NCBI GenBank assembly: GCA_020746105.1
Contig: CM036617.1
Span: forward strand, 159,286,912-159,350,911
From: Trogon surrucura
Taxonomy: Eukaryota > Chordata > Aves > Trogoniformes > Trogonidae
Direction of reading: 5' to 3'
Length of the DNA stretch: 64,000 nucleotides
Position numbers and translations under genes: made by a program. Shown one piece after another: positions 14,401-24,930 of the stretch (its first letter is position 1; every line of letters starts with the position of its first letter). The notes under the pieces were generated by a model, which saw only the letters and a list, made by a program, of their open reading frames with translations, searched no databases and had not been told where the DNA came from.

Positions 14401-16974
14401 ATATTTTAGAACTGGGCCTGTCCTGCAGACACGAGCTTTGAGGCAGAGTTTGGAACTTCCGTTGAACTCTTCTTTTGAGGTCTAGTTTGGTCTGCTTCTT
14501 ACATTGAGCTAAGCAGGAGGTTCAGATAAAAATTCAAAGTCCACTGCAGCTTATATGAGACAGACGAGGGATGTAGGTTTTTACCCTAGACATACAGTAC
14601 CAGCAAGAGATTTGCTAGGATGTGCCATGGCCAAAAGGCATCTCTTCCAGTGCTTGGAAATGGCATGCTTTGGACAATAGTTTAAACATTTAATTTTATT
14701 CTGTGTCAGTACAAATCATCCTTCTTTTCTGCAGAATGGAGGGCCATGCTAGCAGTTTACTATACCTTTATTCTGCAAAAAATCCCTAACCAAAACACTT
14801 CCCTATAATCAACTATTTAATGCAGCCCCTTTGCCAGCCCATTGCTGTGGGAACTCAGTCTTTCATTTATGAAGCCAGACAAATTCTTGTCTTGCGTGTG
14901 AGTCTGAAATTCTAGGTAAGTGTCCAGACTTTTTTTAAAACTTAAGTTGTGACTTTTCCTTTTATTTTTAGTGTGATTTCAGCCTTGTAAATGGTATGAC
15001 CATTCAACAGTATGATACTTTTACATTTTCGTCTTTGAAAGGCATCGAAAGTGACTGTAGATGTTCTGTCAAGGTTGCCAAGAATCAGTCTGGAGTTTGA
15101 ATTAGACAAATGCAAGTTAAGGAAAGTTAATTAATTAAAATTTGGGAAACACTATGCAAGGATCTTTACAAAGGAGACTCATGTCTTTAATTTCTACAGC
15201 TCAATACCCCAAGAGTCTATGGCCACCACTAGAGCTAAAGGACTACTATGGCTCATTCTGGTTTTAGGATAAAATTAGATCAGTTTATCAAAATACTTGC
15301 TGCACTGAAGTAAGAAAAAAATCCATCGACTTCAGTGGAATCAGTTTACAGAATAGCCAGGATTTCACCATATATACTTGGTAATTAAGATTTAAAAATC
15401 TCTTACAAATTTTGATGGTACTTTATAACATCTGAGGCATAATTACCAGAATATTCATGGCTAGTCTTGGATAAAATTCCTTCTCATTTGTATTTATGTG
15501 TCTTGTCTCTTTTTTTGTGTTTTAAGATGTCACACAGAGATCAATTCTGTATCTGCTGAAATCACTGCCAGAATGTTCAGTATTCTCAAGAGATTATGTT
15601 CAAATCTTTAATGAATAAAATACTGATATAGTGATTATAATATTTACAATTTTGAAATATCAATGTAAATAAGAACAAGAAAAAATAACAAGGCAACAAA
15701 ACCCGATTATTTTAATCTATAACAAATTGTTTCTGAGTTACATTTAATGTAAACTATAATTCATGTTACATTGGCTGAAAAGATGTCTATTTTCACTATT
15801 TATTAAAGAATTTGCTTTTGGAACTCACAGTCAGAGAGTTTATGTATATTCAAAAACAGTCATATGCTACTTTGCAATATGAGAAAAAAAAAGCTTGTTT
15901 TCATCTGTGTCTGCAAACCAAAGGGACTTAAACACTTGTATTTAATTCAGGTCAGTATTTTCTTTGGAAAACTAGACATTGTTCTAATTAAGACTGAATG
16001 TCAGCAATAAAATATTTTCACTTCAAAATATCTTAAAAAATATGTTTACAATGATGTGGGTAATAATCTCAAAGTTACGGTGTTAATAAAACTGGAAACA
16101 TTAGTAATGAAAAGTAGTATTAATTTTTTGAAAAATACAATGTTGCAAGTTTTAAATTTCATTAAAAGGCAGCATCCTAATTCTAAATTACTTTTATCTG
16201 TGTTACTAAATATATCTTATTTCATCACTGGAGTTGTTTCCTTTTGTTAATTTTACTTATACTGAGAGAATTATTGTTTATTTTGAAGCATACAGTTAAA
16301 AAAAATATTGTTTATTTTAATCAGGATTCAAGTTTGGATAGCTAAATAATGGTAAGTCTACAGTACCTTTATTCTCCTTCTTGATTGAGTGCTTCAAATA
16401 TGCTACAGAAAACTCTGAGACAAACTCAGATTTGAGGGGACTTCTTAGCTTTTTAGAACAAAGTGTTCTAAAATGATAATAAACAGCTTTCTGAAAATCC
16501 ACGCTTGGTTTCCTATGCTGGCATAGTATAGCATTTTCTCTGTATAACCACTTCATCACTTGTGTGTAATAAATTTTGTCATGTCAATGTTATTGGATGA
16601 TAACTTTGACTTTATAAACCATGTTACACAAGTGATACGTACCTTTGAATTACATACTATAAAACATTCCAACAGCAGTAACACCCTTTTTGTAAACTTC
16701 TGCAGATTAAGGAAATGAACCTTGAAACATTCGCATGAGTGAGTGATGTTGCCCGTGTGAGTTGTCCCACTGACCTCAGAGGCACTTCTCAAAGGACTGA
16801 GAACTTTCTCATAATAGCAAACGATGATGGTAATGCCTCAGTGCTTGCAAAATACGTATTCCAGGAGGATGTATATTCCATACAACCACCGTGTTTATTT
16901 GTGACTTTCCGACTGATAATGTTGAAAGAACCAGCCTCATCTTTTCTGTCTCCTGACAAAAAATGTTCTTGCAG
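11458..16974. other. Intergenic / probable SPIC 5' region
   Basis: No coding exon recognised. The untranslated 5' exon of SPIC, with the start codon, probably lies here or further left. Two ATG triplets directly followed by strong donor sites are candidates: 16349-16351 (ATG then GTAAGT) and 14173-14175 (ATG then GTGAGT). A pyrimidine-rich stretch at about 13090-13390 produces two long but meaningless open frames. A 20-bp perfect direct duplication sits at 12120-12164. Confidence 0.5.
12120..12164. repeat. 20-bp direct duplication
   Basis: The sequence TCTATGAAGTGCCTTTGGTC occurs perfectly at 12120-12139 and again at 12145-12164, separated by five bases. It looks like a recent local tandem duplication of no evident function. 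Confidence 0.9.
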
Positions 16975-17068
16975 AGTTTTCCTGACCAAGACGTACTGGG
17001 CCAGGCTTTCGAAGATGCTCTAGAAGTCCTGCAGCATCACTCTGACAGAGAAATGCAGTATTCACCAG
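16975..17068 (+). CDS. SPIC: SPIC coding exon, residues 2-32 (N-terminal acidic region)
   Basis: The exon follows the acceptor TTCTTGCAG and ends at G|GTAAAA. In frame it reads S-F-P-D-Q-D-V-L-G-Q-A-F-E-D-A and continues to Q-Y-S-P plus one base of a split Gly codon (phase 1). The LGQAFEDA...EVL..HS....QYSP pattern is the conserved N-terminus of Spi-C. In mammals the protein starts with Met immediately before this segment, so the initiator ATG is expected as the last codon of the previous exon. An in-frame ATG at 16963 lies inside the polypyrimidine/acceptor region and is probably not the normal start. The region is acidic and, by family knowledge, part of the transactivation half of the protein. 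The next exon supplies the other two bases of the Gly codon. Confidence 0.9.
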
Positions 17069-18650
17069 GTAAAAAAAAAAAAAGGACCATTATTCCCTTT
17101 CATTTAGCACTTTGGATTTTAACAGGAAAGTACATCCTGAACCAGGTAGGTGGGAGAGTAATTTCCCAGAGGTGGTATGTTGGAATAATGGGAAGGGGGA
17201 AGAATATCTAGAGGGTTTCCACCCCTCCATTAGTACAGCCCAGCTTGGTGTGCATCTTCCATGTCACAGCCCGGGGAAAATGTTGGACAGTCCCCCTCTA
17301 CCTTCACCTCAGTACTAGCCTAGGTTCACTGAGCTCAGATTTCCTATAATCAGAGGATATATGATTGTAGTGCAACAGCCACTTTCCAGTTTTAATGTTA
17401 TGCTGTGAATAAACTCATATAACAACAAATTCCAAGGAAAAAAAGAAAGGACTGAGAATCTGACAAGTGAAACTAATTTCCACAATCACTTTTTCTACAT
17501 TAAAATAGAAATTTTATGTACTGTTTTGCAAAAATGATAGTTCGAGTCTAGGTAATAAATAGAAAAGTGGTTTTCTGGGCTTTGAGACTTCTATGCTGTA
17601 CAAAACCTGAAATACAGACAAGCTGTAAATTGTTTCAGTTCAGGCAAGATTTTGGCAATTAAATTGCTACAAAATTTAAAACCTCTGTTTGGTACTTTTA
17701 CATTGTAAATAGAAATGGAAGAAAAGGAAACTATGAGGCTTCATCACAAATCGTCTAAGTTCAGAGCAAAATATCTGCTGCATTTCACAGGAAGAAGTTT
17801 ATTTACGTATTATCTATTATGTATTGAAATGTAAATAAGACCAATTGGGCCATATCTTCAGCTGTTGTTAGTATATTACTCGCTCTTCTGCACTGGTAAT
17901 TTACACATGCTGAAGGACCCACTGTATATAATTACTTGCAATGTTCTTTCCTGTATCTGCTGTTAAGGCCAATGAAGAGAGGTGCTGAAAACTTGCAATT
18001 CAGTGTTTAGTGTATTCCACAACTGCACCCACATTTCTCCTTGCAAGAGATGTAGCCTCCAAATTCTTTTTCTGACCACCTGCAGGATGTCATTTATTCC
18101 GAGTGCCTCAGTCTGGTGTTCTCTGCTTCTTTTAAACATCCTAAAGTCTTGAGTTCCTTCCATGTCTTTCTTTTAGGCACTGCAGATGCTCTAATGCTCC
18201 TTCACTTCATTCTCCATTGGAGACTTTGACTTGCACTGTACTAATAGCCTGCAAAACTAAGTGACACTCCCTCTTCCTTTCTTATATGTGTATTATAATA
18301 GTTTGCAATTATCCCACTCATTATGTTTGGTAATCTGTTTGGTCCTCCTTTTTCTGTTAACCAAACTATTTCATGATACTATAAAATATCTGAAATTTTA
18401 TCCTAACAAATATTGCTCTCCATCATGAAGGCAAACAAAACCAGCTCAAAAGTGGTAACAGTACAGATTATGTTGGATAACCTGCTGACCTGAAGCATCT
18501 TGGCTCTAGAGACTTTATTATCTGGAAAGAAACCATAAAATAAATGTTTTTTTGACAGACCCAGCAGCATGTTAAATTGTTTGCCATTGGAGTTTTTTCC
18601 TTCTCCCCCTTTTATTCACTCAATTTTTGCTCCATCCTCTTAATTCTCAG
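17069..18650 (+). other. SPIC intron between the first two recognised coding exons
   Basis: A 1,582-bp GT-AG intron in phase 1. The donor GTAAAAAAAAAA runs straight into a poly-A stretch, so it is weaker than the later donors. I see no repeat or extra exon inside it. Confidence 0.8.
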
Positions 18651-18763
18651 GTTATAAAAATTGCTTAACTGTGATCAACCATCACCACACCCTCCGATCA
18701 AGTCCGAGCTACTCTGCCACACCACCTACAGAGGACCAAGGGTATAGTTGGAGAAATGTTATT
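18651..18763 (+). CDS. SPIC: SPIC coding exon, residues 33-70
   Basis: The exon follows acceptor TAATTCTCAG and ends before the strong donor GTAAGTG. It completes the split Gly and then encodes 37 residues, starting Y-K-N-C-L-T-V-I-N-H and ending P-P-T-E-D-Q-G-Y-S-W-R-N-V-I in phase 0. This matches the mammalian Spi-C block with YRNYLALINH and PTEEPVYNWRTVI (from memory of the family). Length and phases fit both neighbours. It has no DNA-binding role; it belongs to the poorly conserved N-terminal regulatory half. Confidence 0.9.
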
Positions 18764-19687
18764 GTAAGTGAAATGGTTATTAACAACTGAGTTGACAATA
18801 AATGGAATATTGGCTGTCCGTTCATGATTTCTAATACAAATCATTATGCTAAGAAGTTCTTATGCTAAGAAATTCGGTCTGGCCAGCCATGATTCAGATG
18901 GAACTGCCTTGGGAAATACTTATAAAACATGTTTAATATAAAACATGTTTAATAGTGTCTTTTTAAGGGGCCATATTAGCTGTTTGCCTCTGATGATCTT
19001 CCTTGGTTTATCACGAAACTAACAAACCAGCCTTCTAGTACAATAGAGAAAAGGGTTTCTCTCTGTTACCCGGGAGCATGCAGATAATAACGATTTCTGA
19101 CTTCCACGTAGCTCCTGCTGCTATGAGAAAGTATTGCACCTTTGACTTCTTCAACAGCAGTTTGCTTTAAGGGTGCTGGAAAGACCAGCATTATTTGGAT
19201 TCTGAGCTCAGCCATCAGAGCCCATATTCATTCCTAAAAACCACTAGGAGTGTGGCCTTCAGCAGTGGTGGAAAATTAATATTGCATGGGAGATGACTTC
19301 AGACAGCCCATTTTCCACCAGCAGGTTAGCAGCAACAGCAACTACAGAGTCTGTCGGGGCCAGTCCCAGGCAGCCCTTGTCCTGGAAATGGAGTCCACTG
19401 TTCCTCTTCTGCTTCCAGCAGAAGGGTTAAAGGTCCAGAGTAAGGCAATTACACTGTTTTCCCTCTTAATTTCTCCCTGGGTGGGCAGTCCTTCCTGCTA
19501 GACATAAATTAGTGCTGCTTGTTACTGGGACAGAACACTGCATACCTTCATGCCTGAGAAAAGTCTTCCAGGGGTGAGGTGGTGTAAGGTTGTATTTTGA
19601 AGACTTGAGGTAATTACTTACTACAAGTTCCTTCTTCCTCATAGAATGTACTCTGTTAGTAACTCTGCCTTGTCTTAATTCTTGAAG
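18764..19687 (+). other. SPIC intron preceding residue 71
   Basis: A 924-bp phase-0 GT-AG intron. Short direct duplications lie near its start: TTATGCTAAGAA twice around 18844-18872, and ATAAAACATGTTTAAT twice around 18921-18953. I see no mobile element. Confidence 0.8.
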
Positions 19688-19796
19688 AACAGTGCAGCAG
19701 ATTTTTATGCAGATGAGACTGTCTACCACACGCTGCAGAATACTCCGGAAAGCCAAGTGATGCATGCTGCTGCTGGCCAACCAAAAGCAGGAAAAG
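19688..19796 (+). CDS. SPIC: SPIC coding exon, residues 71-106
   Basis: The exon follows acceptor AATTCTTGAAG and ends AAAG|GTGTGT. It encodes 36 residues beginning N-S-A-A-D-F-Y and ending Q-P-K-A-G-K, plus one base of a Gly codon (phase 1). NSAADFY matches the mammalian Spi-C sequence exactly, and the basic G-K-G-R-K-K across the next junction leads into the ETS domain. The middle of the exon is diverged from mammals, as expected of the linker. The donor GTGTGT is unusual but usable, and the phase fits the last exon. Confidence 0.9.
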
Positions 19797-21896
19797 GTGT
19801 GTAGAAAGAATGTATCTTGATGTGTACATTATGTTACTTTTAAAAAGTCTCTTAACAAATCATGTTTTTTTATCTCCTGATTTCTATATTTTTTTTAACT
19901 TTTAATGGGAAAAAATAAGATAACATTTAATAGAAACTAGAATACAACTGCTACTGTTCAACTTCTGTCTCCTGAATCTCCTAAGGTAAGATAAATCTGT
20001 TATCATCTTATTCTGTCCTCTTGTTTAGTACATGGAAAAACAAACCAAAGGTGTGTTTCACTCCAAATAATCCGGAATGAAATCTGACACCAAGAAGTAA
20101 ATGTAGCCATCAACAACATCTTTATCTACTTCAATAACTTGTTTTATTTCATTTGGTCCAACAAGGAGTGGTTTTCTTGAAGGTCTTTTACATACATCAA
20201 TATTTTTGCACCTGATTTTATGCCTTTCTCTGTTTACTTTTCAAATTGCCTCTTAGCTTTTGTCAATTCCAGTGTGCATTTTTATAGTTATTTTTGTGTT
20301 CCTTTTGGTTGACTTTACCTGAGTGTATGTCCATTTTGCAAAGAATAGGTCGGATGACATTAGTCATTACAGTATCTCACTCGTTTATTGCATTCACCCT
20401 TTGTTTTTTTGTTTTTGTTTTGGACTCAGCATCCTTTCTACAACTATGCTAGACGAGATTTCCACAGCTTCCACTCTGAGCTGTTGTACCTACATTTGGC
20501 TGTCGAGTCTTTCTAAGTAGCTTCCTGGTTTTGCTGCTTTTCGAAATCCCCTTCTCTTAACTTTAACCACATGGTGTCAGTTTTTGGTATCATCTCTTCC
20601 CATTCATGCTGAACACTGTGGTTTCTGTTGCTCAATAGCTACTATTACTACTACTACTACAAATTGCTTGGGATGATGGGAAGAGCAGCCTCTCCCTTGA
20701 GGTTCTGTACTTCTAGAACTTGAAATTCACCATTGCAAATGAAAATCTTTCGATCCAGAAATGTTGCTTTTTTTTGAGTTTTAAACAATGCTGCTCTGGG
20801 GATTTCTAGATGTCAGTATCTGAATTCACCTTCAGTTGTTACTGCTCTGTTAGAATTATTTCATATTTCATATTTTTTAATATTTTATCAATCTTCTGTT
20901 CCAGAGGACCATACTGCATAAATTTTCAGCATGATCAACTATACTTTTGGGGATTTTCTGTGTCCTCTTGTGGGTTTCTTTGTGCCCATGGTGATGTTCC
21001 TGCCAGAAACTGTCATTTGGAAAACTATTTCCACTATGCCTAAATATACTTAGTCCTCTTGGCTTCTTATTGAGACATGAGAGATTTTCTGTACATTAGC
21101 AAGTAGTGTGTCCCTTTAGGATAGATCTATAGATGAAACAACCAGAACTGAGGACCCAAAGTCTGTGTTTAAAGTGTTTCAGAGGGGTTTATTTAGGGCA
21201 ATCTTTATGCTGACTGCAAACTCTGAAAGCTGCAGTGACTCAGACATGCTTCTGGAAAGCATTTTTGAGTTAGGTTCCTCTTAAAGGAGTCCAATTCATG
21301 CACATCAAGGCCATTCCATGATCTGAACTAAAGCTCATTGAGAGAAGACAATCAAGAGAGGTACTTCAGAAGTGCATCTGAATTACGCACACCCAGGAAG
21401 AATTAGGCTGCTTCAGGACAATCCAGCACAGAAATCTAATGCAGACACTCTGAAAAACCTTCTGGAGGAATCTGCCTCTCTCCAGTGACCACATATGAAA
21501 CCTGCAGACACCAGCCTGCTAGCTGAGACTGATGTTTAGAGTCTGGTAATGAACACCACTAGCTTACGCAATAACAGGCAGTACAAAGATCTGTGAACTA
21601 ACCCTAGCTCAAGCTGGTGCACCCACTTGTGTAGCACTTTGGAAATAACAGCTGGGCTCTAGAAACATAGCTGCATTAACACATAAGATCAAATAAGCCC
21701 TCTTAAACCAAGATATCAACTATAGACAATGCATCTAGAAATAAAAACTTGGGCAGAAACAACAGCTGAACTAAGAGGACAGATAACATGAAATCAGATG
21801 CTGCTGCAGACAGGGCTACACTATAACTTTCCATTAGAGACTAAATCTGCTGTAGCCTGCAGATTTTCCCCTGATCTTATTTGCTCTACTATAAGT

Positions 21897-21960
21897 TCAT
21901 AGGTTTATAGGTTTATAGAGTAATTCAGGTTGGAGGGGACCTAAAGAGGTCATCTATTAA
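21897..21960 (-). mobile_element. CR1 LINE short 3' fragment
   Basis: The + strand reads as repeated TAGGTTTATAG followed by CAGGTTGGAGGGGACCTAAA and GAGGTCATCTA, the reverse complement of the degenerate extreme 3' end of a CR1. It lies inside the last SPIC intron and is cut off after about 60 bp. Confidence 0.7.
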
Positions 21961-22760
21961 GAAGTGTTTACTGAGACCAGGCAACGTTCTTCACTAGTTT
22001 GTTTTTAAGCTGCTTATCTTGGTGATACTATATGTATTTCTAGCAGAATATGTACTTCTTGTCAGAGGCCGATTTTTATTTAGATAATGAAACTTTATTA
22101 ATTTTTTGGAAAGTACCTATGATTTCAGGCTCTTCTTCTTCCTAGTCTGTCACTTCTCTCCTCTTTCCTTAACACCAGATGTAGAATTACTGTCACCCTT
22201 AACAGATGTCTTGCCTTGATCTCTGTTCCTTAGCAACTGTTACTTTTCCCCCATTCCTAGTTTAAAATAGCCACGCAAGACAAGACTTCATGAACTTTAG
22301 GTGAAGCTGCTTGTTTCCACTTTCATTAAAGTGGAAGCTGCTCTTCTGCATAGACTCTTCTTTCTGCAAAATCTTCCTCTTTGTCTCATAATCTTAAATT
22401 CTTCCTCCTTACAGCAGCTTCTTGGTCACACTTGGCTTTGTGAACTAAAAGTCCTTCAGAGAGATGGGTTCATAAGACTTAAGTGAAACTAAATAAGCCT
22501 TACTAATAAACTTGAGTTTGAGAGCTGAGCCTGTGGGGAGAAGCGCTTAGTTAATGGACAAATATCACAGTACTGATCTTGCCTTATTGTGCATGAAAAT
22601 GCAAGCTGACACTTCTGTGTGTTTTTAGAAAACTATAGGTTACCAGAAGGTCTAGCTCCTTATTGACTGTATGTGACTTATGGTTCAAAACTATCTTACT
22701 CTTTCCATTCACCCAATCACCCTTTCTTACATCAGAGACTACCTTGAATTCCCAAAACAC

Positions 22761-22870
22761 TCATAGAATCATAGGATCATCAAATGGCCTAGGCTGGAAG
22801 GGACCTTAGAGATCATCTAATCCAACCTCCCTGTCATGGGCAGGGACGCCTCTCAACTAGATCAGGCAAC
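22761..22870 (-). mobile_element. CR1 LINE 3' fragment
   Basis: The + strand begins TCATAGAATCATAGGATCAT, then GGCTGGAAGGGACCTTAGAG and ATCATCTAATCCAACCTCC, the reverse complement of a CR1 3' end. It lies in the last SPIC intron about 500 bp before the ETS exon, in antisense orientation to the gene. Confidence 0.9.
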
Positions 22871-23363
22871 ACATAAGATGAAACCGAGTCATCTGAAAAT
22901 CTTAGAGTTTTGATTAAGCAGGGAAAGCACTTATGAAAAAAAAAAACATTCAGATTGGCGCTCCAGAACTTCTTTCCTGCACTGCTTGAGGATGTAATTT
23001 CCTGTAGTGGGTTCCTTGACTGTACACCCACACAGCATGTGTCCGAAGACTGGTGAAGGTGTCTTCTGAGACCTACCGCACAGTGCAGTCACCAGATATT
23101 TGTCATGATCCACAAATAACCTGCTCTCCAAACTCAAATGACCAAATCCCTTTGTGTCACCACAGATCTGTGCATGATTCAGAGCTACTATCCCATTTGC
23201 TGTTGCTGGTCTTCCACTGAATAGTTTATACTGATGTTTTAATTTGTGACAAGGTATTAGGTTTGCCTACGCCTGTGAGATTCTTTCCACGAAAAGACAA
23301 CTGCTCGTCTTTTAAAACACATATGAATTCTGTTCTGACCTTTTGTGCTTTATTTCTTAATAG

Positions 23364-23791
23364 GTAGAAAAAAACTCAGACTGTTTGAGTACCTCCATGA
23401 ATCTCTGTATGATCCAGCTATGGCAAACTGCATCCAATGGGTTGATAAGCCAAATGGTGTCTTCCAGTTTGTCTCCAAAAACAAGGAGAAACTTGCAGAG
23501 CTGTGGGGAGAAAGAAAGGGAAACCGCAAGATCATGACTTATCAGAAAATGGCCAGAGCACTGAGGAATTATGGAAGAACAGGTGAAATCATTAAAATTC
23601 GAAGGAAGCTGACGTACCAGTTCAGTGCTGTTGTACTACAGAGACTTGCTCCATCTTATTTCTTGGGAAAAGAAACAGTTTATCATCCCTACATTCAGTC
23701 TAATCAAGAATATCAGTGCACAGATGACTGGATGAGTTACAATAATTACATGTATAACAGTGGTTATGCATTACATCATGCTAACAGCTAG
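23364..23791 (+). CDS. SPIC: SPIC terminal coding exon: ETS domain and C-terminus
   Basis: This exon encodes residues 108-248 of the Spi-C transcription factor, a nuclear ETS protein of the PU.1/SPI subfamily that binds purine-rich GGAA sites. In mammals it drives red-pulp and iron-recycling macrophage development and modulates B-cell genes. It begins after acceptor TTCTTAATAG, completes the split Gly, and runs [10 protein letters not shown] to a TAG stop. The ETS domain spans about residues 108-193. The recognition helix reads [15 protein letters not shown], with the two GGAA-contacting arginines at about 171 and 174, followed by the wing [34 protein letters not shown] is diagnostic for SPI proteins, and the SYFLGKE segment after the domain fits SPIC rather than SPI1 or SPIB. 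The four exons plus one initiator Met give 248 residues, the length I recall for human SPIC. No frameshift or lost key residue is seen. Confidence 0.95.
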
Positions 23792-24930
23792 GCATACCTT
23801 TCACATAACCAGGTCTTTGTTAGCTGGTAATACTTTCCAGCACAGGAACTCTTCTTTGTACATAGCTTTTCCATTAAGATATCATACAAACACATGAAGA
23901 CAATGGTTTTAAAAATTATGTTGGCCTAATTTTGTTTCTTTTGAATGTCCTGATAAACAGTCATTGACCATTGAAGAAAACCAGCAGCTGTAGGGCATGT
24001 TCTATTCTCCATGATATTAATCAGAGGAATTACTTCAGATTCAAGCTCGTATGTACAAGATCTGGATCAAGGCTTATGTCTGCTAGTGGACATTAAAGAT
24101 CCCATCCCGACAACACTTACTGGAAGTTTTATGCACATCCCCAACATTTCCAATTGGAGTTTAGATGCTGTTTCACTGTAGCGCATGCACTCCCTATCAG
24201 CTGGGTGCCTGTGAATTATGAAGAGATTTGCCAACTGCATGAAGCTACTGTCTGCTTTTTTCATCAATGCTCTTTATTAAGAGACAATTTCTCGGTGAAT
24301 GCCTGGCTGAATGATGAAGTCCACATGAAGGTGCACCGGTTGGCCAATCTGTTAATCCTTAATCACTTAAATTAACATATCTTATCACAGATCCTGACAT
24401 ATGGTACTAGCATTGCCAGGTGCACATTTCACTGTTAGCAGTAGATTCATTGGGAAAGTGACCATACCATGAGAGGGTTAGTAAAGGATTAGGCTTTTCA
24501 TGAAGTTATTCACAGTTCTTCTTCCACTAATATGAGAAGCTGCACTTTTATCCAGCAGTTCTTTGCTCACCTAACACACATAGCTTTGTTATTTATTTTT
24601 GAAGTTACAACTTTATACATATTAAATACAATTTCACTTCTCCATCCCTTTTTCTACATGGGAATGTAGCTGAAAGATTCAATTCTCTTCGTGGGGAAGA
24701 AGGATTAAATTTAGATAAAAAGAGAGTACTAACCTCTTATGGCAGGATGATACCTATAAATCTACTTTTTCTCATACTTCTGTTATCAGCTTGTATCATC
24801 ATATGAGTTGTCTGTTGTGCCAAAATACTTCCATGCAACTGCATTCATTTTCAAGTTTTGCATTTTGCTTCAAGTGAGTGCAGGCCCGGCTATTAAAAAA
24901 GACAAAATAAATTTATGCGAAGCGATGTGA
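23792..24930 (+). other. SPIC 3' UTR (probable extent)
   Basis: AT-rich sequence following the SPIC stop, without splice signals or repeats. It is taken to end just beyond the AATAAA at 24906-24911. An ATTAAA at about 24621-24626 and a further AATAAA near 25175 are alternative ends, so the true 3' boundary is uncertain by several hundred bases. Confidence 0.55.
24906..24911 (+). terminator. Candidate SPIC polyadenylation signal AATAAA
   Basis: This is the first canonical AATAAA in this orientation that I noticed downstream of the SPIC stop, in the context GACAAAATAAATTTATGCG. No cDNA evidence is available, and a second AATAAA near 25175 could be used as well. Confidence 0.45.

Larger units (their letters stand above)
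19797..23363 (+). other. SPIC last intron
   Basis: A 3,567-bp phase-1 GT-AG intron ending in TATTTCTTAATAG. It holds two CR1 3' fragments (21897-21960 and 22761-22870, both minus strand) and an ACT triplet run near 20641-20660. I see no further coding exon; splice phases join the flanking exons directly. Confidence 0.8.

Noticed and set aside
1-16000. UTP20 3' exons expected upstream of SPIC by mammalian gene order
   Set aside because: No exon matching the UTP20 C-terminus was recognised; it probably lies left of the window.
23350-23535. Minus-strand frame over the ETS exon
   Set aside because: It is a shadow of the conserved SPIC coding strand.
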